The notes under the pieces: generated by a model
Seen by the model: the letters and a program-made list of their open reading frames with translations, nothing else
What the model was told of the DNA's origin: nothing
The model's database searches: none
From: Chitinispirillaceae bacterium
Lineage (GTDB): Bacteria > Fibrobacterota > Chitinivibrionia > Chitinivibrionales > Chitinispirillaceae
Reading direction: 5' to 3'
NCBI GenBank assembly: GCA_016929595.1
Contig: JAFGIN010000027.1
Location: 1 to 64,000, forward strand
Length of the DNA: 64,000 bases
Made by a program: the position numbers and the translations under genes
Part shown: piece by piece, positions 16,505 through 25,900 of the stretch
Layout: every line of letters starts with the position of its first letter
How positions within the stretch are numbered: position 1 is the first letter of the stretch

Positions 16505-17528
16505 CGGGTGTACTCCTCGATTCATTGACAAGATCATTCACTTTGTTGATGCAATTAGCAAATGATATGTATTCAGGACACACATCATCACAGCGTCCAC
16601 ACCCTACGCACATATTGACGCCATACCTTTTCCTGTAATCGTAGATTTTATGAAAGGTCTTGAATCGCATCCGTGATCCACACTCTATACGGAATGCAGC
16701 TCCGCCAGCCATGTCCGTAAAACCATCAAGATGACAGCCATCCCATACACGCTGACGGCGGGCTATCTTGCTGTTGCTGTCGTGGCCGTAGGAGATATCG
16801 TGCACAGAGAAGCAACTGCACGTTGGACAGGAGGTGTTGCATCTTCCACAGGCGATACATCGTTTTGAGTACTCATCCCACATTTCATGGGTGAATAACT
16901 GCTCCTGCATCTCTTTGATATGCGGAACGTGGACATCTGCACCATTCTGTTGCGGAAATTGTAACTCAAATTCTGTATCTGTTCCGCTTCCTGCAATCTG
17001 TGATGTGAACCATTCATCACGAATGTCAATGAGTATGCCATCTTCTATACATCTCACCGCAGCTCCGAAATTGCTTACAGTATTTGTTCCCATTGCCACG
17101 CAAAAACAGGAATCAAACGGGACTGCACACTCCATAAGAACAAGCTTGAACCTGTCGCGTTTCTGCTTGTAGTAAGGATCCGGAGATGGTCCATTATTCA
17201 GAAAAATAGCATCAAGGCGTTCAATGGCATGAATATCACATGCTCTGAGAAAGAGTACCAGAATGGCATCTTCTACCGGTGGTTGAACCACTGTTGTGCC
17301 AGTAAAATCAAGCAGTGTTTCTGTTATTGGAAGGATCAATTCTTTTGCAGACAGATATGTTTTACTGTCCCATACAATATCGGTAAATGACTTTATCTGT
17401 CCATATTTGATCAGATCAGTGTCCGAAAAGCGACCGCGTCCCTTCAGCCGGACCGGTCCAAGGAATTGTACCCCGGAAGATGTTGATAGCAGCGCATCAA
17501 ATTCATCCTTTTGCAGTAATTTTTTCAT
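16497..17528 (-). CDS. asrA: Anaerobic sulfite reductase subunit A (iron-sulfur)
   Basis: Iron-sulfur electron-transfer subunit of AsrABC. The 343-residue product carries two ferredoxin motifs near the C-terminus (CIACGRCNTSCPTC at about 225-240 and CVGCGRCDDVCPEY at about 305-320), as in the 4Fe-4S dicluster domain of the family. The ATG at 17528 has AAAGG about nine bases upstream; a TTG two codons earlier is possible. Its 5' end overlaps by 26 bases the decayed FNT-channel gene. An FNR-type promoter at 17869-17910 would drive the operon asrA-asrB-asrC-HD. Confidence 0.94.
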   Translation of the reverse strand: MKKLLQKDEFDALLSTSSGVQFLGPVRLKGRGRFSDTDLIKYGQIKSFTDIVWDSKTYLSAKELILPITETLLDFTGTTVVQPPVEDAILVLFLRACDIHAIERLDAIFLNNGPSPDPYYKQKRDRFKLVLMECAVPFDSCFCVAMGTNTVSNFGAAVRCIEDGILIDIRDEWFTSQIAGSGTDTEFELQFPQQNGADVHVPHIKEMQEQLFTHEMWDEYSKRCIACGRCNTSCPTCSCFSVHDISYGHDSNSKIARRQRVWDGCHLDGFTDMAGGAAFRIECGSRMRFKTFHKIYDYRKRYGVNMCVGCGRCDDVCPEYISFANCINKVNDLVNESRSTPDE

Positions 17529-17816
17529 TTGCAACCTTTATTGTTGTTTCTTTCTGGGATGCTGGTTTACAATCGTGAGCCACAAAACAGTATGTTGCTC
17601 CAATAAAAACCGCTCCACCGCGAATATTAACAAGTGTTACCGGAATAAAATTTGCAAACAGACCTCTGGTTAATTCAAAAAAATAAGTATAATACCGAAC
17701 CCGACGTATACTCAAGCCATTACTGAAAGTATAAAATACTTTAATTGGTTTCAAAGGCCAAATTCTGTTTTTCTTACAGCAGTAAGGGCAAGATTTTCTA
17801 CCGACTGCTCAACCAT
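17503..17816 (-). pseudogene. Internally deleted FNT-family (formate/nitrite/hydrosulfide) channel
   Basis: An ATG at 17816 with CGGAGT upstream opens a 21-codon frame (MVEQSVENLALTAVRKTEFGL, written here in two parts: MVEQSVENL and ALTAVRKTEFGL) that ends in TGA. Shortly after, another frame encodes GLFANFIPVTL-VNIRGGAVFIGATYCFVAH, which matches the end of FNT channels (family form LIPVTLGNIIGGAVFVGLVYWF). About 200 residues of the membrane core are missing. In clostridia an FNT-type hydrosulfide channel is encoded with asrABC, so the remnant is probably the ancestral sulfide exporter of this operon. The leader and promoter appear intact. The N-terminal match is weaker than the C-terminal one. 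Confidence 0.6.
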
Positions 17817-17868
17817 GTTTTTTACTCCGGCTAGTGATTTTCACCAGAATTTTTCTAATTCAGATATA

Positions 17869-17910
17869 AGTATACTTTTTATTGATAGAATATGCATTGA
17901 TCTGAATCAA
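17869..17910 (-). promoter_or_regulatory. FNR-type class II promoter for the asr operon
   Basis: TTGAT-CTGA-ATCAA (17897-17910) is a perfect FNR/CRP-family palindrome. On the minus strand a TATACT -10 box (17869-17874) lies exactly 32 bases from the centre of the site, the geometry of FNR-activated class II promoters (site centred near -41.5). The start would be near 17862, running through the FNT remnant into asrA. In the plus direction, toward the flavodiiron gene, no comparable -10 box is present. Confidence 0.75.
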
Positions 17911-17975
17911 GAAAATCAAGGTTCAATCTCCATAGATGAGTACAGAATTGTCATCCGCCAAAAAGTGTTCATGTA

Positions 17976-18098
17976 ATGAAGGAGATTCTTGAGATTTTCG
18001 AAGTGGTAAACGCAGTACTGCTGAGTTCTGGATTCAAATGCAGGGAAAGTTCATCCGCATCCGATACTTTTCTGTGGCAACACACAGAAGGTAAATAA
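17976..18098 (+). CDS. Doubtful 40-codon ORF
   Basis: The frame MKEILEIFEVVNAVLL and so on, ending TFLWQHTEGK-stop, lies 108 bases before the flavodiiron gene on the same strand. Its amphipathic start looks protein-like, but no ribosome site precedes the ATG and no family is recognised. Could be a small protein or a gene fragment. Confidence 0.2.
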   Translation: MKEILEIFEVVNAVLLSSGFKCRESSSASDTFLWQHTEGK

Positions 18099-18205
18099 AA
18101 AGATGCCTAATATCCGGTATACTTGAAGATAAAAAGCGGCTTTTAGATTAAATATTTTTTATATTCGGATAACTGAGTAACTTTTTTTATTTTACGGAGG
18201 CACTT

Positions 18206-19402
18206 ATGGTAATACGAACGATTCGTGAAAACATCCATCTTCTTGGCGCGGTAGACTGGGACCGGCGACTTTTCGATTCGCTTATTCCACTTCCGGACGG
18301 CACCAGCTATAATGCGTATCTTATCACTGGAAAAGAAAAAAACGCGCTCCTGGACTGCGTTGATCCATCAATGACAGACACGCTCATGGAACAACTCGCT
18401 GATGTAAAAAAACTCGACTTCATAATTTCTCACCATACCGAACAGGATCATTCAGGCGCAATTCCCGTTGTACTTGAAAAATATCCGACTGCTAAAGTGG
18501 TAGCTACTCCCAAGGGTGTCGCCATGCTCATTGATCACCTTGGTATCAGCCCTGATCGGTGCATCGCCGTTGAGGACAATCAGGAAATCGCGTTAGGTGG
18601 ACAAACGTTACGATTTGTCCACACACCCTGGGTGCACTGGCCCGAAACAATGTGTACGTATGTGCCGGAATCGAAGATACTTTTCAGTTGCGATTTCTTT
18701 GGTTCTCACATCGCATCGACCGACATGTTCGTTACGGACAAACCGCGGGTTTACGAAGCCGCAAAGCGTTACTTCGCTGAAATCATGATGCCGTTCCGTA
18801 CTATCATCGCAAAAAATATCGCAAAAATTGAGGCTCTCGATATCGAAATTATTGCTCCGAGTCATGGATGCCTTTACGACGAGCCGGAATTTATTATTGA
18901 CGCCTACAAGGATTGGATTAGCAGCGAGCCAAAGAATCTGGTCGTGATTCCCTACATTTCGATGCACGGGAGCACCCGTAAAATGGTCGGGCATCTGGTA
19001 GGAGCGCTTGCTGCCCGGAATGTGACTGCTCAACAGTTTGAACTCTCAGGTACCGACATCGGTAAGCTGGCTATATCGCTCGTTGATGCCGCTACTATTG
19101 TCATTGGGACTCCTACTGTGCATATTGGGCCGCACCCGGCTATTTTTTATGCATCATTTCTTGCAAATGCACTGCGCCCGAAGCTGCGATTCGCATCAGT
19201 GATAGGCTCGTACGGATGGAGCAGCAAAGCCGTAGAGAAGATTACGGAGCTGATTCCCAATCTCAAAGTGGAACTTCTGGACCCGGTGTTATGCAAAGGT
19301 TTACCGTGTAGCGATACGATGGAAAGAATCGATGCAATGGCGGACTCTATAGCGAAAAAGCACCGGGAGAACGGTTTCAAGGAGATTTGCGGGATTTGTT
19401 AG
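18206..19402 (+). CDS. Flavodiiron protein (A-type flavoprotein, O2/NO reductase)
   Basis: A 398-residue soluble flavodiiron protein that reduces oxygen to water or nitric oxide to nitrous oxide in anaerobes, with electrons from rubredoxin or a partner. The beta-lactamase-like half (1-250) has the diiron ligands HTEQDHSG (H-x-E-x-D-H), His in TPWVHWPET, Asp in CDFFGSH and His in APSHG. The flavodoxin half starts at about 255 with the FMN loop SMHGSTRKM. GGAGG precedes the ATG. The last residues, EICGIC, carry a C-x2-C pair at the very end, not usual for the short-form family. There is no fused rubredoxin. Neighbours hcp and asr suggest shared control under anaerobic or nitrosative stress. Confidence 0.94.
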   Translation: MVIRTIRENIHLLGAVDWDRRLFDSLIPLPDGTSYNAYLITGKEKNALLDCVDPSMTDTLMEQLADVKKLDFIISHHTEQDHSGAIPVVLEKYPTAKVVATPKGVAMLIDHLGISPDRCIAVEDNQEIALGGQTLRFVHTPWVHWPETMCTYVPESKILFSCDFFGSHIASTDMFVTDKPRVYEAAKRYFAEIMMPFRTIIAKNIAKIEALDIEIIAPSHGCLYDEPEFIIDAYKDWISSEPKNLVVIPYISMHGSTRKMVGHLVGALAARNVTAQQFELSGTDIGKLAISLVDAATIVIGTPTVHIGPHPAIFYASFLANALRPKLRFASVIGSYGWSSKAVEKITELIPNLKVELLDPVLCKGLPCSDTMERIDAMADSIAKKHRENGFKEICGIC

Positions 19403-19418
19403 AAGTATCCGGCACCGG

Positions 19419-19446
19419 GCGGGTCGCGCAATAATGTGCGGCCTGC
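19419..19446. terminator. Hairpin between convergent flavodiiron and DUF302 genes
   Basis: GCGGGTCGC and GCGGCCTGC can pair over nine positions (two G-U wobbles) across a 10-base loop, 17 bases after the flavodiiron stop and eight bases from the DUF302 stop. No clear U-run, so moderate support as a shared terminator. Confidence 0.4.
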
Positions 19447-19454
19447 TATTCGTT

Positions 19455-19841
19455 TTATAAACTATTGATTACAGTCTGCAGCTTTTCCCGAATCTGGGCA
19501 GCGATTTCGCCGAGTTTATCATTACCCACTGATGACATGCTGGCCATAGGGTCTATTGCAGCGACTTCAATCTTCTTATCATCAGTTTCCTGGATAATTA
19601 AATTACAAGGCAGCATCACACCAATTTTATCTTCTGCAAGCAATGCTTTGTGTGCGTACTGTGGATTACAGGCTCCAAGGATCTTATATTTTCGAAAATC
19701 AATATCCAGTTTTTCCTTAAAGATAGCCTGTACATCGATCTCCGTAAGAACTCCAAAACCCTGCTCCTTGAGCAAATTACGGATTTTCTCTTCTGTCTGT
19801 GAAAAGTTCAGCTCAACTTTTTTTGAAATATTGAAATTCAT
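19455..19841 (-). CDS. DUF302 domain protein
   Basis: A 128-residue single-domain DUF302 protein. Family features are visible: the N-terminal FSQTEEKIRNLLKEQGFGVLTEIDVQ element, RKYKILGACNP, and the MLPCNLIIQE strand. There is no signal peptide, so it is probably cytoplasmic. AAAGGAG lies seven bases before the ATG. The biochemical role of DUF302 is not established; members often sit beside redox, sulfur or metal genes, as here. The domain call is firm, the function open. Confidence 0.9.
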   Translation of the reverse strand: MNFNISKKVELNFSQTEEKIRNLLKEQGFGVLTEIDVQAIFKEKLDIDFRKYKILGACNPQYAHKALLAEDKIGVMLPCNLIIQETDDKKIEVAAIDPMASMSSVGNDKLGEIAAQIREKLQTVINSL

Positions 19842-20218
19842 AAGTCTCCTTTGTAATTAAATGTTTTACAGGCAAGCAGAAAACGAGGAGTCATTCTTTT
19901 CCGGTTCCTTAAATATTTCACTTCGTACGTATCCTTAATGTTGGAGTTGTGTGGATGACTATCAGCAGTTTTTCTTGTTGACATAATAAAAGCTTCTTTG
20001 TTGAACTGGACTTGACATAGATAAATGTACGGTTATTGCACAACGGTGGTATCATAATTATTGCAAAGACCGCACCTTGTTTCATGAATGCTGCAATCTG
20101 GTTAAACATTAAACAGGGCTCAGATCTGATTTTTTCTGTATATGAGAATGCAATAAACCAACAGCATACTCGTAATAACTATTGAATTTTTAGTGGAAAT
20201 TGTGTAAATTGGACTATT
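19842..20218. other. Intergenic region upstream of the metal-efflux operon
   Basis: 377 bases between divergent genes. A minus-strand 63-codon frame (19918-20109) has no ribosome site and no recognisable family and is not called. Close to the operon, TTGAAT (20182-20187) and TAAATT (20205-20210) are spaced by 17 bases and could be the promoter. Transcription would then begin almost at the ATG at 20219, giving a leaderless message, which fits the absence of a Shine-Dalgarno sequence. No clear metalloregulator operator was seen. Confidence 0.35.
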
Positions 20219-20599
20219 ATGCGTTCAAAAAAAGCTATATCAATGATCACTGCGTTACTGGTTCTGATCGCAAACTTTGTAAGTATATGCCATGCCGGCA
20301 GTGAACAGAGTTCCAAAATCCATTTTATAGCTCAATCCTGTGATAATCACAAGTGTAATGAGAGTGGCGAATCTCATAGTGGCGTCATGGAAAAATGTAA
20401 CAACAAAATCTGTTCCGATCAATCTGTGCTCGGAGAATACATTACCAAAGCCCCGATCCAACTTAAGACATTTGTATCTCCCGTACCTGTAGTAGTCATC
20501 GAAGACCTGTTTTTGCTCAACAAACAATACGATCTTCTTATTTCCATTCCCTACTCTCCACCGGACCCATTCCAGCATTCGGCGGTTCTCCGTATTTAA
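20219..20599 (+). CDS. Small exported Cys-rich protein heading the metal-efflux operon
   Basis: A 126-residue protein with a signal peptide (cleavage likely after SICHA, residue 26). The mature part has five Cys in two clusters with His (CDNHKCNE, EKCNNKIC), suitable for metal binding, and ends in PPDPFQHSAVLRI. Family knowledge: short exported proteins with a similar proline-rich end often precede TolC genes in RND metal-efflux operons, without established function. No Shine-Dalgarno is visible before the ATG (see the upstream region). A periplasmic metal sensor or chaperone role is inference. Confidence 0.65.
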   Translation: MRSKKAISMITALLVLIANFVSICHAGSEQSSKIHFIAQSCDNHKCNESGESHSGVMEKCNNKICSDQSVLGEYITKAPIQLKTFVSPVPVVVIEDLFLLNKQYDLLISIPYSPPDPFQHSAVLRI

Positions 20600-20700
20600 A
20601 ATCCTTCCTTTTTTGCTACGTTTAAAGCGCTTATAGCAAATTGCATCGTCACAGGGCATCATATTTACATGTGATAGTGCATATGTACGAAAGGAAGATT

Positions 20701-21927
20701 ATGAAAAAATGGATCGTGATTTCGATTATTGGTTCGGGGGTACCTTTATTTGCCGCCCCTCCAACGCATTCTGTGCAGTCTTTATCCTTTACTGAGGCGA
20801 GGGAATTAATTCTTTCAGGAAACGCCGGGCTGAAATCTGCACAAACCGAAACTGATGCTGCCAAAGCAGGGGCCGCTCAAGCGGGTGTATACCCAAACCC
20901 TGGTATCGGGGTCGCCCTTAATAAATTCGGAGCAAATGAATTCGAAGCAGGTGTCGAGCAGACTATCGAGCTGGGCGGAAAAAGAAAACTCCGCACCGAA
21001 GCGGCACAAAAAAATACCGAAGCTACGATGAACGCCTGGAAACTAACCAGGCTTGAGCTTGAAACAGAAATTGTCCGTCGGTTCATTCCGATTGCAACCA
21101 CCAGCAACAAGCTGATGGTTGTGGATTCGATCCTTAAAATCACTGAAACCACCAGAGATCAGATTCAGCGCCGTGTTGATGCGGGTGGTTCCAGAATGAC
21201 CGACCTGGTTCGAATGGAGATAGAGATCGAGCAGCTGAGCAGGGAGCGAATTGCACTTGTTCGCGAAAACGAGCAGGCCCGCTTGAAATTTGCTGCTTTA
21301 GGCAGCGCGAAGGATAGCACTCTGAAAAACGTCTCCGGAGAACTGAATAATGAACTGGCAATTCCTGATCTTACGTCCCTTTTGAATGTAGTTGATGAAA
21401 ATCCGGTTCTTTCTTCATATACAATAGAACAGGCGTTTCTGGAAACCGAACGTAAACAGCTCCGGGCAGAAATTGCACCAGATCTTAATCTCTCAGCCGG
21501 GTATCTTCGCAATAATGCCGATCATTATAATTCTCCACTTCTGGGTATTTCAATGTCGATCCCTCTGTTCAACAGGAATACCGCTGCCCAGAAACAGGTT
21601 GAACTCAAGCAAAAAGCTGCTTCTGAACGACGAGAAAATCTACATCGTCTGCTCATAGCCGACATTCAGGAAATTCACAGTCAGCTAGAATTGATCGATC
21701 AGAAACTTAAGTCGCTTGAATCAAGTACTATACCAAAAGCCCAGCGGGTGTACACAATGCTTAAGGAATACTACAATGTCGGAAATGCGGGTTTTCTTGA
21801 CCTTGCAGAAGCTCAGGCAGATTTGCTTCGGTTAAAACTGGAACTGCTGGATATTCATCAAGAACGTGCATTGGGTCTGGCTGTTCTTATGCAAAATACT
21901 GCCACATATATGGAACTTGTCAAATAG
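20701..21927 (+). CDS. TolC-family outer membrane factor (CusC/CzcC-like)
   Basis: Outer-membrane channel of a tripartite RND efflux pump. The product is 408 residues from the ATG at 20701, chosen for AAAGGAAG upstream and the immediate signal peptide (VISIIGSGVPLFA). Longer in-frame starts from 20641 lack these. The two TolC-type coiled-coil repeats are visible: LSFTEARELILSGNAGLKSAQTE and so on in the first half, and the second repeat from about 210, with NADHYNSPLLGISMSIPLFNR. The length is close to CzcC. Ten bases separate it from the adaptor gene. Confidence 0.9.
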   Translation: MKKWIVISIIGSGVPLFAAPPTHSVQSLSFTEARELILSGNAGLKSAQTETDAAKAGAAQAGVYPNPGIGVALNKFGANEFEAGVEQTIELGGKRKLRTEAAQKNTEATMNAWKLTRLELETEIVRRFIPIATTSNKLMVVDSILKITETTRDQIQRRVDAGGSRMTDLVRMEIEIEQLSRERIALVRENEQARLKFAALGSAKDSTLKNVSGELNNELAIPDLTSLLNVVDENPVLSSYTIEQAFLETERKQLRAEIAPDLNLSAGYLRNNADHYNSPLLGISMSIPLFNRNTAAQKQVELKQKAASERRENLHRLLIADIQEIHSQLELIDQKLKSLESSTIPKAQRVYTMLKEYYNVGNAGFLDLAEAQADLLRLKLELLDIHQERALGLAVLMQNTATYMELVK

Positions 21928-21936
21928 GAGACTAAC

Positions 21937-22947
21937 ATGAAACTGAGATTACTATTAACCACTGCCGTTTTTTTGTCAATGGTAGTGTGGGCTGGGTGTA
22001 GTGATGCAAAAGAAGATGCCCACGCAGATCATAGCGGTCATGCCCACAGTGAGAAGACAAACAACTCTAATGCGAACGAAAGTCATGATCATGAAGGTCA
22101 CGATCATGAAGAGCCAGAAGGAGTAATGTTGAGCCCGCAATCTCAGAAGATAGCTGGTATCAGTGTACAAGCTGCAATGCGTCGCACTCTGCAGAAGACA
22201 ATTGAACTTCCAGGGCGTATCGGATACAATGAAGACCGGCTGATGCATATAACTCCACGCTACGCCGGGGTAGCACGCACAGTACGTGTCCAGCGAGGTC
22301 AATATGTTAAAACCGGCTATATACTCGCGGAAATTGAGAGTAATCAGAGTATGTCCGTCTATTCTGTCAAAGCACCATTTTCAGGCTATATTGTAGAAAA
22401 ACGTGTTGTTCCTGGTGAACATGTAGCAGAGGACCGTCAAATGTTTGTGCTTGCAGATTTGTCAAATGTCTGGGTCAATTGCGATATATTTGCATCAAAT
22501 ATGGATTATATCAAAACCGGTACGGAAGCCAGAGTGCTGGCCACCGGTACCCGTAGAAGCGATACTGGTACAATCAACTATGTTGCACCTCACTTCAACA
22601 GCTCGACCAACAGCGGCCTGGTTCGAATCGTCCTTCCAAACAGGGCCAGACAATGGCGACCGGGGATGTTTATCCGTGCACTGATAGCAGTTTCGCTTGA
22701 AGACTCCGTTATTGCAATTGAACGGGATGCAGTTCAGACTCTGGATGGGGAAACAGTGGTTTTTCTGCCCGGTCCTGGTAACACATTTAAAAATCAGTGT
22801 GTTAAGCTAGGACGTAAAGGTGGTCGTTATGTAGAGGTGCTGAACGGACTGAACGAAGGCGATCAATATGTTGCCGAAGGTGCTTTCGAAATAAAAGCAA
22901 CGATTGTTACCAGTGGCATGGATCCGCATGCCGGACACGGCCATTAA
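21937..22947 (+). CDS. RND periplasmic adaptor lipoprotein with His-rich arms
   Basis: Membrane-fusion subunit linking the RND pump to TolC. The 336-residue product begins at an ATG with AGGAGA upstream; VVWAGC (lipobox, Cys20) predicts a lipoprotein. Residues 25-62 are a His/Asp/Glu-rich segment with many HxH or DH pairs (DHSGHAHSE, HDHEGHDHEE), and the C-terminus ends DPHAGHGH. The middle has the standard beta-barrel, lipoyl and hairpin pattern (GQYVKTGYILAEIES, APFSGYIVEKRVVPGEHV). The His-rich arms point to capture of a transition metal such as Zn, Co, Ni or Cu; which one is not decidable. Confidence 0.92.
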   Translation: MKLRLLLTTAVFLSMVVWAGCSDAKEDAHADHSGHAHSEKTNNSNANESHDHEGHDHEEPEGVMLSPQSQKIAGISVQAAMRRTLQKTIELPGRIGYNEDRLMHITPRYAGVARTVRVQRGQYVKTGYILAEIESNQSMSVYSVKAPFSGYIVEKRVVPGEHVAEDRQMFVLADLSNVWVNCDIFASNMDYIKTGTEARVLATGTRRSDTGTINYVAPHFNSSTNSGLVRIVLPNRARQWRPGMFIRALIAVSLEDSVIAIERDAVQTLDGETVVFLPGPGNTFKNQCVKLGRKGGRYVEVLNGLNEGDQYVAEGAFEIKATIVTSGMDPHAGHGH

Positions 22948-22962
22948 TCAGGAGCTCTTAAT

Positions 22963-25900
22963 ATGATTGAAAAGATAATAGAAACTGCTTTACGTAACAA
23001 ATACATTGTATTGTTTGCAACACTCGGCCTGATCGCTTTTGGAGTTTATCAATACCGGGCATTACCAACTGATGCATTTCCCGATATTTCTCCTGTCATG
23101 GTACCAGTCTTCACAGATGCTGAAGGTATGGCTCCCGAGGAAGTTGAACGATTGATCACCATACCGGTTGAGTCCTCACTCAACGGGTTGCCTGATGTCA
23201 AAGAGCTCAAATCAACTTCTGCATTTGGTATGAATGTAATCTATGTATACTTTGAGGATCACGTTGACATTTATGCTGCGCGACAATTGGTTGCAGAAAG
23301 ACTTGCAGCTGCCGCTTCTGAGTTGCCCGCACTGCACTCACCGCCTGCCCTGGGACCTATTTCCACTGGTCTTGGTGAGGTTTTCATGTACAACCTCACT
23401 ATAAAAAAGGGAGCTGATACGCAGGGGAAACCACCGCTTACGTATCTTCGTGAAATAAATGACTGGCTGGTGAAATTCCAGATTCAGGCCGTGCCGGGTA
23501 TAACAGACGTACTGTCAATGGGTGGTAATGTACTCCAGTACCAGATTGAACTCGACCCGTATGCACTAAATCAATTTAGCCTGTCTCTGTCGGATGTTGT
23601 TAAAGCTCTTTCAGCGAATAACAGAAATGCAGGCGGGCAGTTTCTGGTGCTGGGATCAGAGGAATATCTGGTGCGCGGAATCGGTCTGGCCGATAAACTT
23701 GATGACATCCGTACTATAAGGGTAGCCACTGCTGAAGATGTTCCTGTCACCCTGGAACAAATTGCTAACGTCAACTACGGAGCAGAGATACGTCGCGGTG
23801 TGGTTACCCGTAATGGTGAAGAAGAGGTAGTATCGGGTATTGTCCTGAAATTGATAGGTGAAAACACTTCAGAGGTTATTGCTGCACTTAAAAAGCAGAT
23901 TCCGGTAATACAAAGCTCACTGCCTGAAGGGATACGGTTCGAACCCTTCTATGATCAGGGAGAGCTGGTCAGAAAAGCAACCAGCACACTTGAAACATCT
24001 CTTCTGATTGGTGGAACTCTTGTGCTTATGACGCTACTGTTGCTTCTGGGTGATATCCGTTCTGCACTCATTGTTGCAGTATCGCTTCCTGTTGCTGCAC
24101 TGGTTGCGGTACTGGGCATGAAGGCTGCGGGTTTGTCGGCAAATCTGATGACGCTTGGCGGTATCGCTGTCGCGATCGGAATGCTCTGTGATGGTGCAAT
24201 TGTTATGGTTGAAAACATTCACCGGCATCTGGGAGACCCGGCACTTTCGGACAGAAGCAAAGTATCGGTAGTTACCAATGCAGCCCTGGAAGTCGCCAGA
24301 CCGATAGTGTTTTCATTGTCAATTGTTGTTATAGTGTTCCTGCCGGTGTTTACCTTACAGGGTGTGGAAGGTAAAATGTTCCTCCCAATGGCATCGACGG
24401 TCATATTTTCAATTATCGGGGCTATCCTTGTAGCGGTTGTGCTTTCCCCGGTCCTATCTCTTCTTTTCCTCAAACACAAAAGTGTTCCAGAAGGTAAACT
24501 TTTCACCATACTTCAGCGGTTGTATAAATCGATTTTGACAATTGCACTCCGGTACAAAAAGACTGTTATAGTCTCGACACTGGTTGCCTTTGGGTTAAGC
24601 ATTGCTTTGCTGTTCCGGATCGGTACCGAGTTTGTCCCGACACTCGAAGAAGGTACGCTTGTGGTAGGCGTGAATCTCGCACCATCTTCATCTCTCGAAA
24701 AGAATGTAAAAGCTATCATGAAGGCCGAAAAAATGCTGATGGAATTCGATGAGGTAACAGAGACGGTGAGTAAAACCGGACGTCCTGAAGCTGGTGGGCA
24801 CCCCCACCCGGTAAATTACGCACTCATTCAGGTGAAAATGAAACCCCAAAGTCAATGGAAAAACTATAATTCAAAAGAGCAGATAATTGCCGCAATGGAG
24901 GCACAATTAAAGAGTATTCCGGGGATTCAGTTGAACTTTACACAACCGATTCAACATCTCTTTGATGATCTTATTACCGGCACCAGGAGTCAGTTGGCGA
25001 TCAAACTCTTTGGTACGGATCTCAATGTTCTTGAATCCAGGGCAAATGAGATCAAAAACGAAATACAGAACATAAACGGACTTGTTGACTTGTCAACTGA
25101 ACAGAGCTTCGGACAACCGCAGCTGCAAATAGTTGCTGATCGAAAAGCCTGTGCCCGGTATGGAGTTGATGTCGAAGATGTGCTTGAAGTTGTTGAGCTC
25201 GCAATCGGGGGCGAAGTCGTTGATCAGGTGTATGTCTCCAACCGGCGATTTGACCTGTTTGTACGATACAAGCAGGAGTATCGCGATGATCCTCTGGCTA
25301 TCGAGCAGTTACTGGTGTCAACCGCAAAAGGTAATCGAATTCCTCTTTCGCAAATCGCGCGTATCGAGGAGAAGCTTGGGCCTTTGCAGATCAACCGGGA
25401 AAAGAATCAGCGCCGCTGGATGATTCAGGCAAATATTCGGGGACGCGATATGGGAAGTGTGGTCAGCGAAATCCAGAAAACTGTTAAAGAGAAAATTACA
25501 CTTCCGGCAGGCTATTATCTGGAATATGGTGGCCAGTTTGAAAACCAGCAGCGTGCGATGAAGCGTCTGCTTCTCATCATCCCTGTTGCACTCTCACTAG
25601 TCATTCTCATGCTCTACCTGGCATTCCATTCAGTTAAAAGCGCAGTACTGGTTATGCTTAGCGTTCCGTTATCAATTATTGGTGGTATCATTGGATTGTA
25701 TTTCAGTGGCGAATACCTTTCTGTTCCTGCCGCTATCGGATTTATTGCACTTTTTGGCATAGCAATACAGGATGCCATGGTGATGGTTACCTGCATCGAT
25801 CAGCTGCGAAATGATGGAGAAGCGCTGGATACAGCGGTGGTCAAAGGTGCGCAGTTACGCCTTCGATCGGTCCTTATGACCTCAATAACAACTTTGCTGG

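Noticed and set aside
19918-20109. 63-codon minus-strand frame with a hydrophobic start
   Set aside because: No ribosome site, no recognisable family, and low-complexity end; may be an eroded gene but not supportable.
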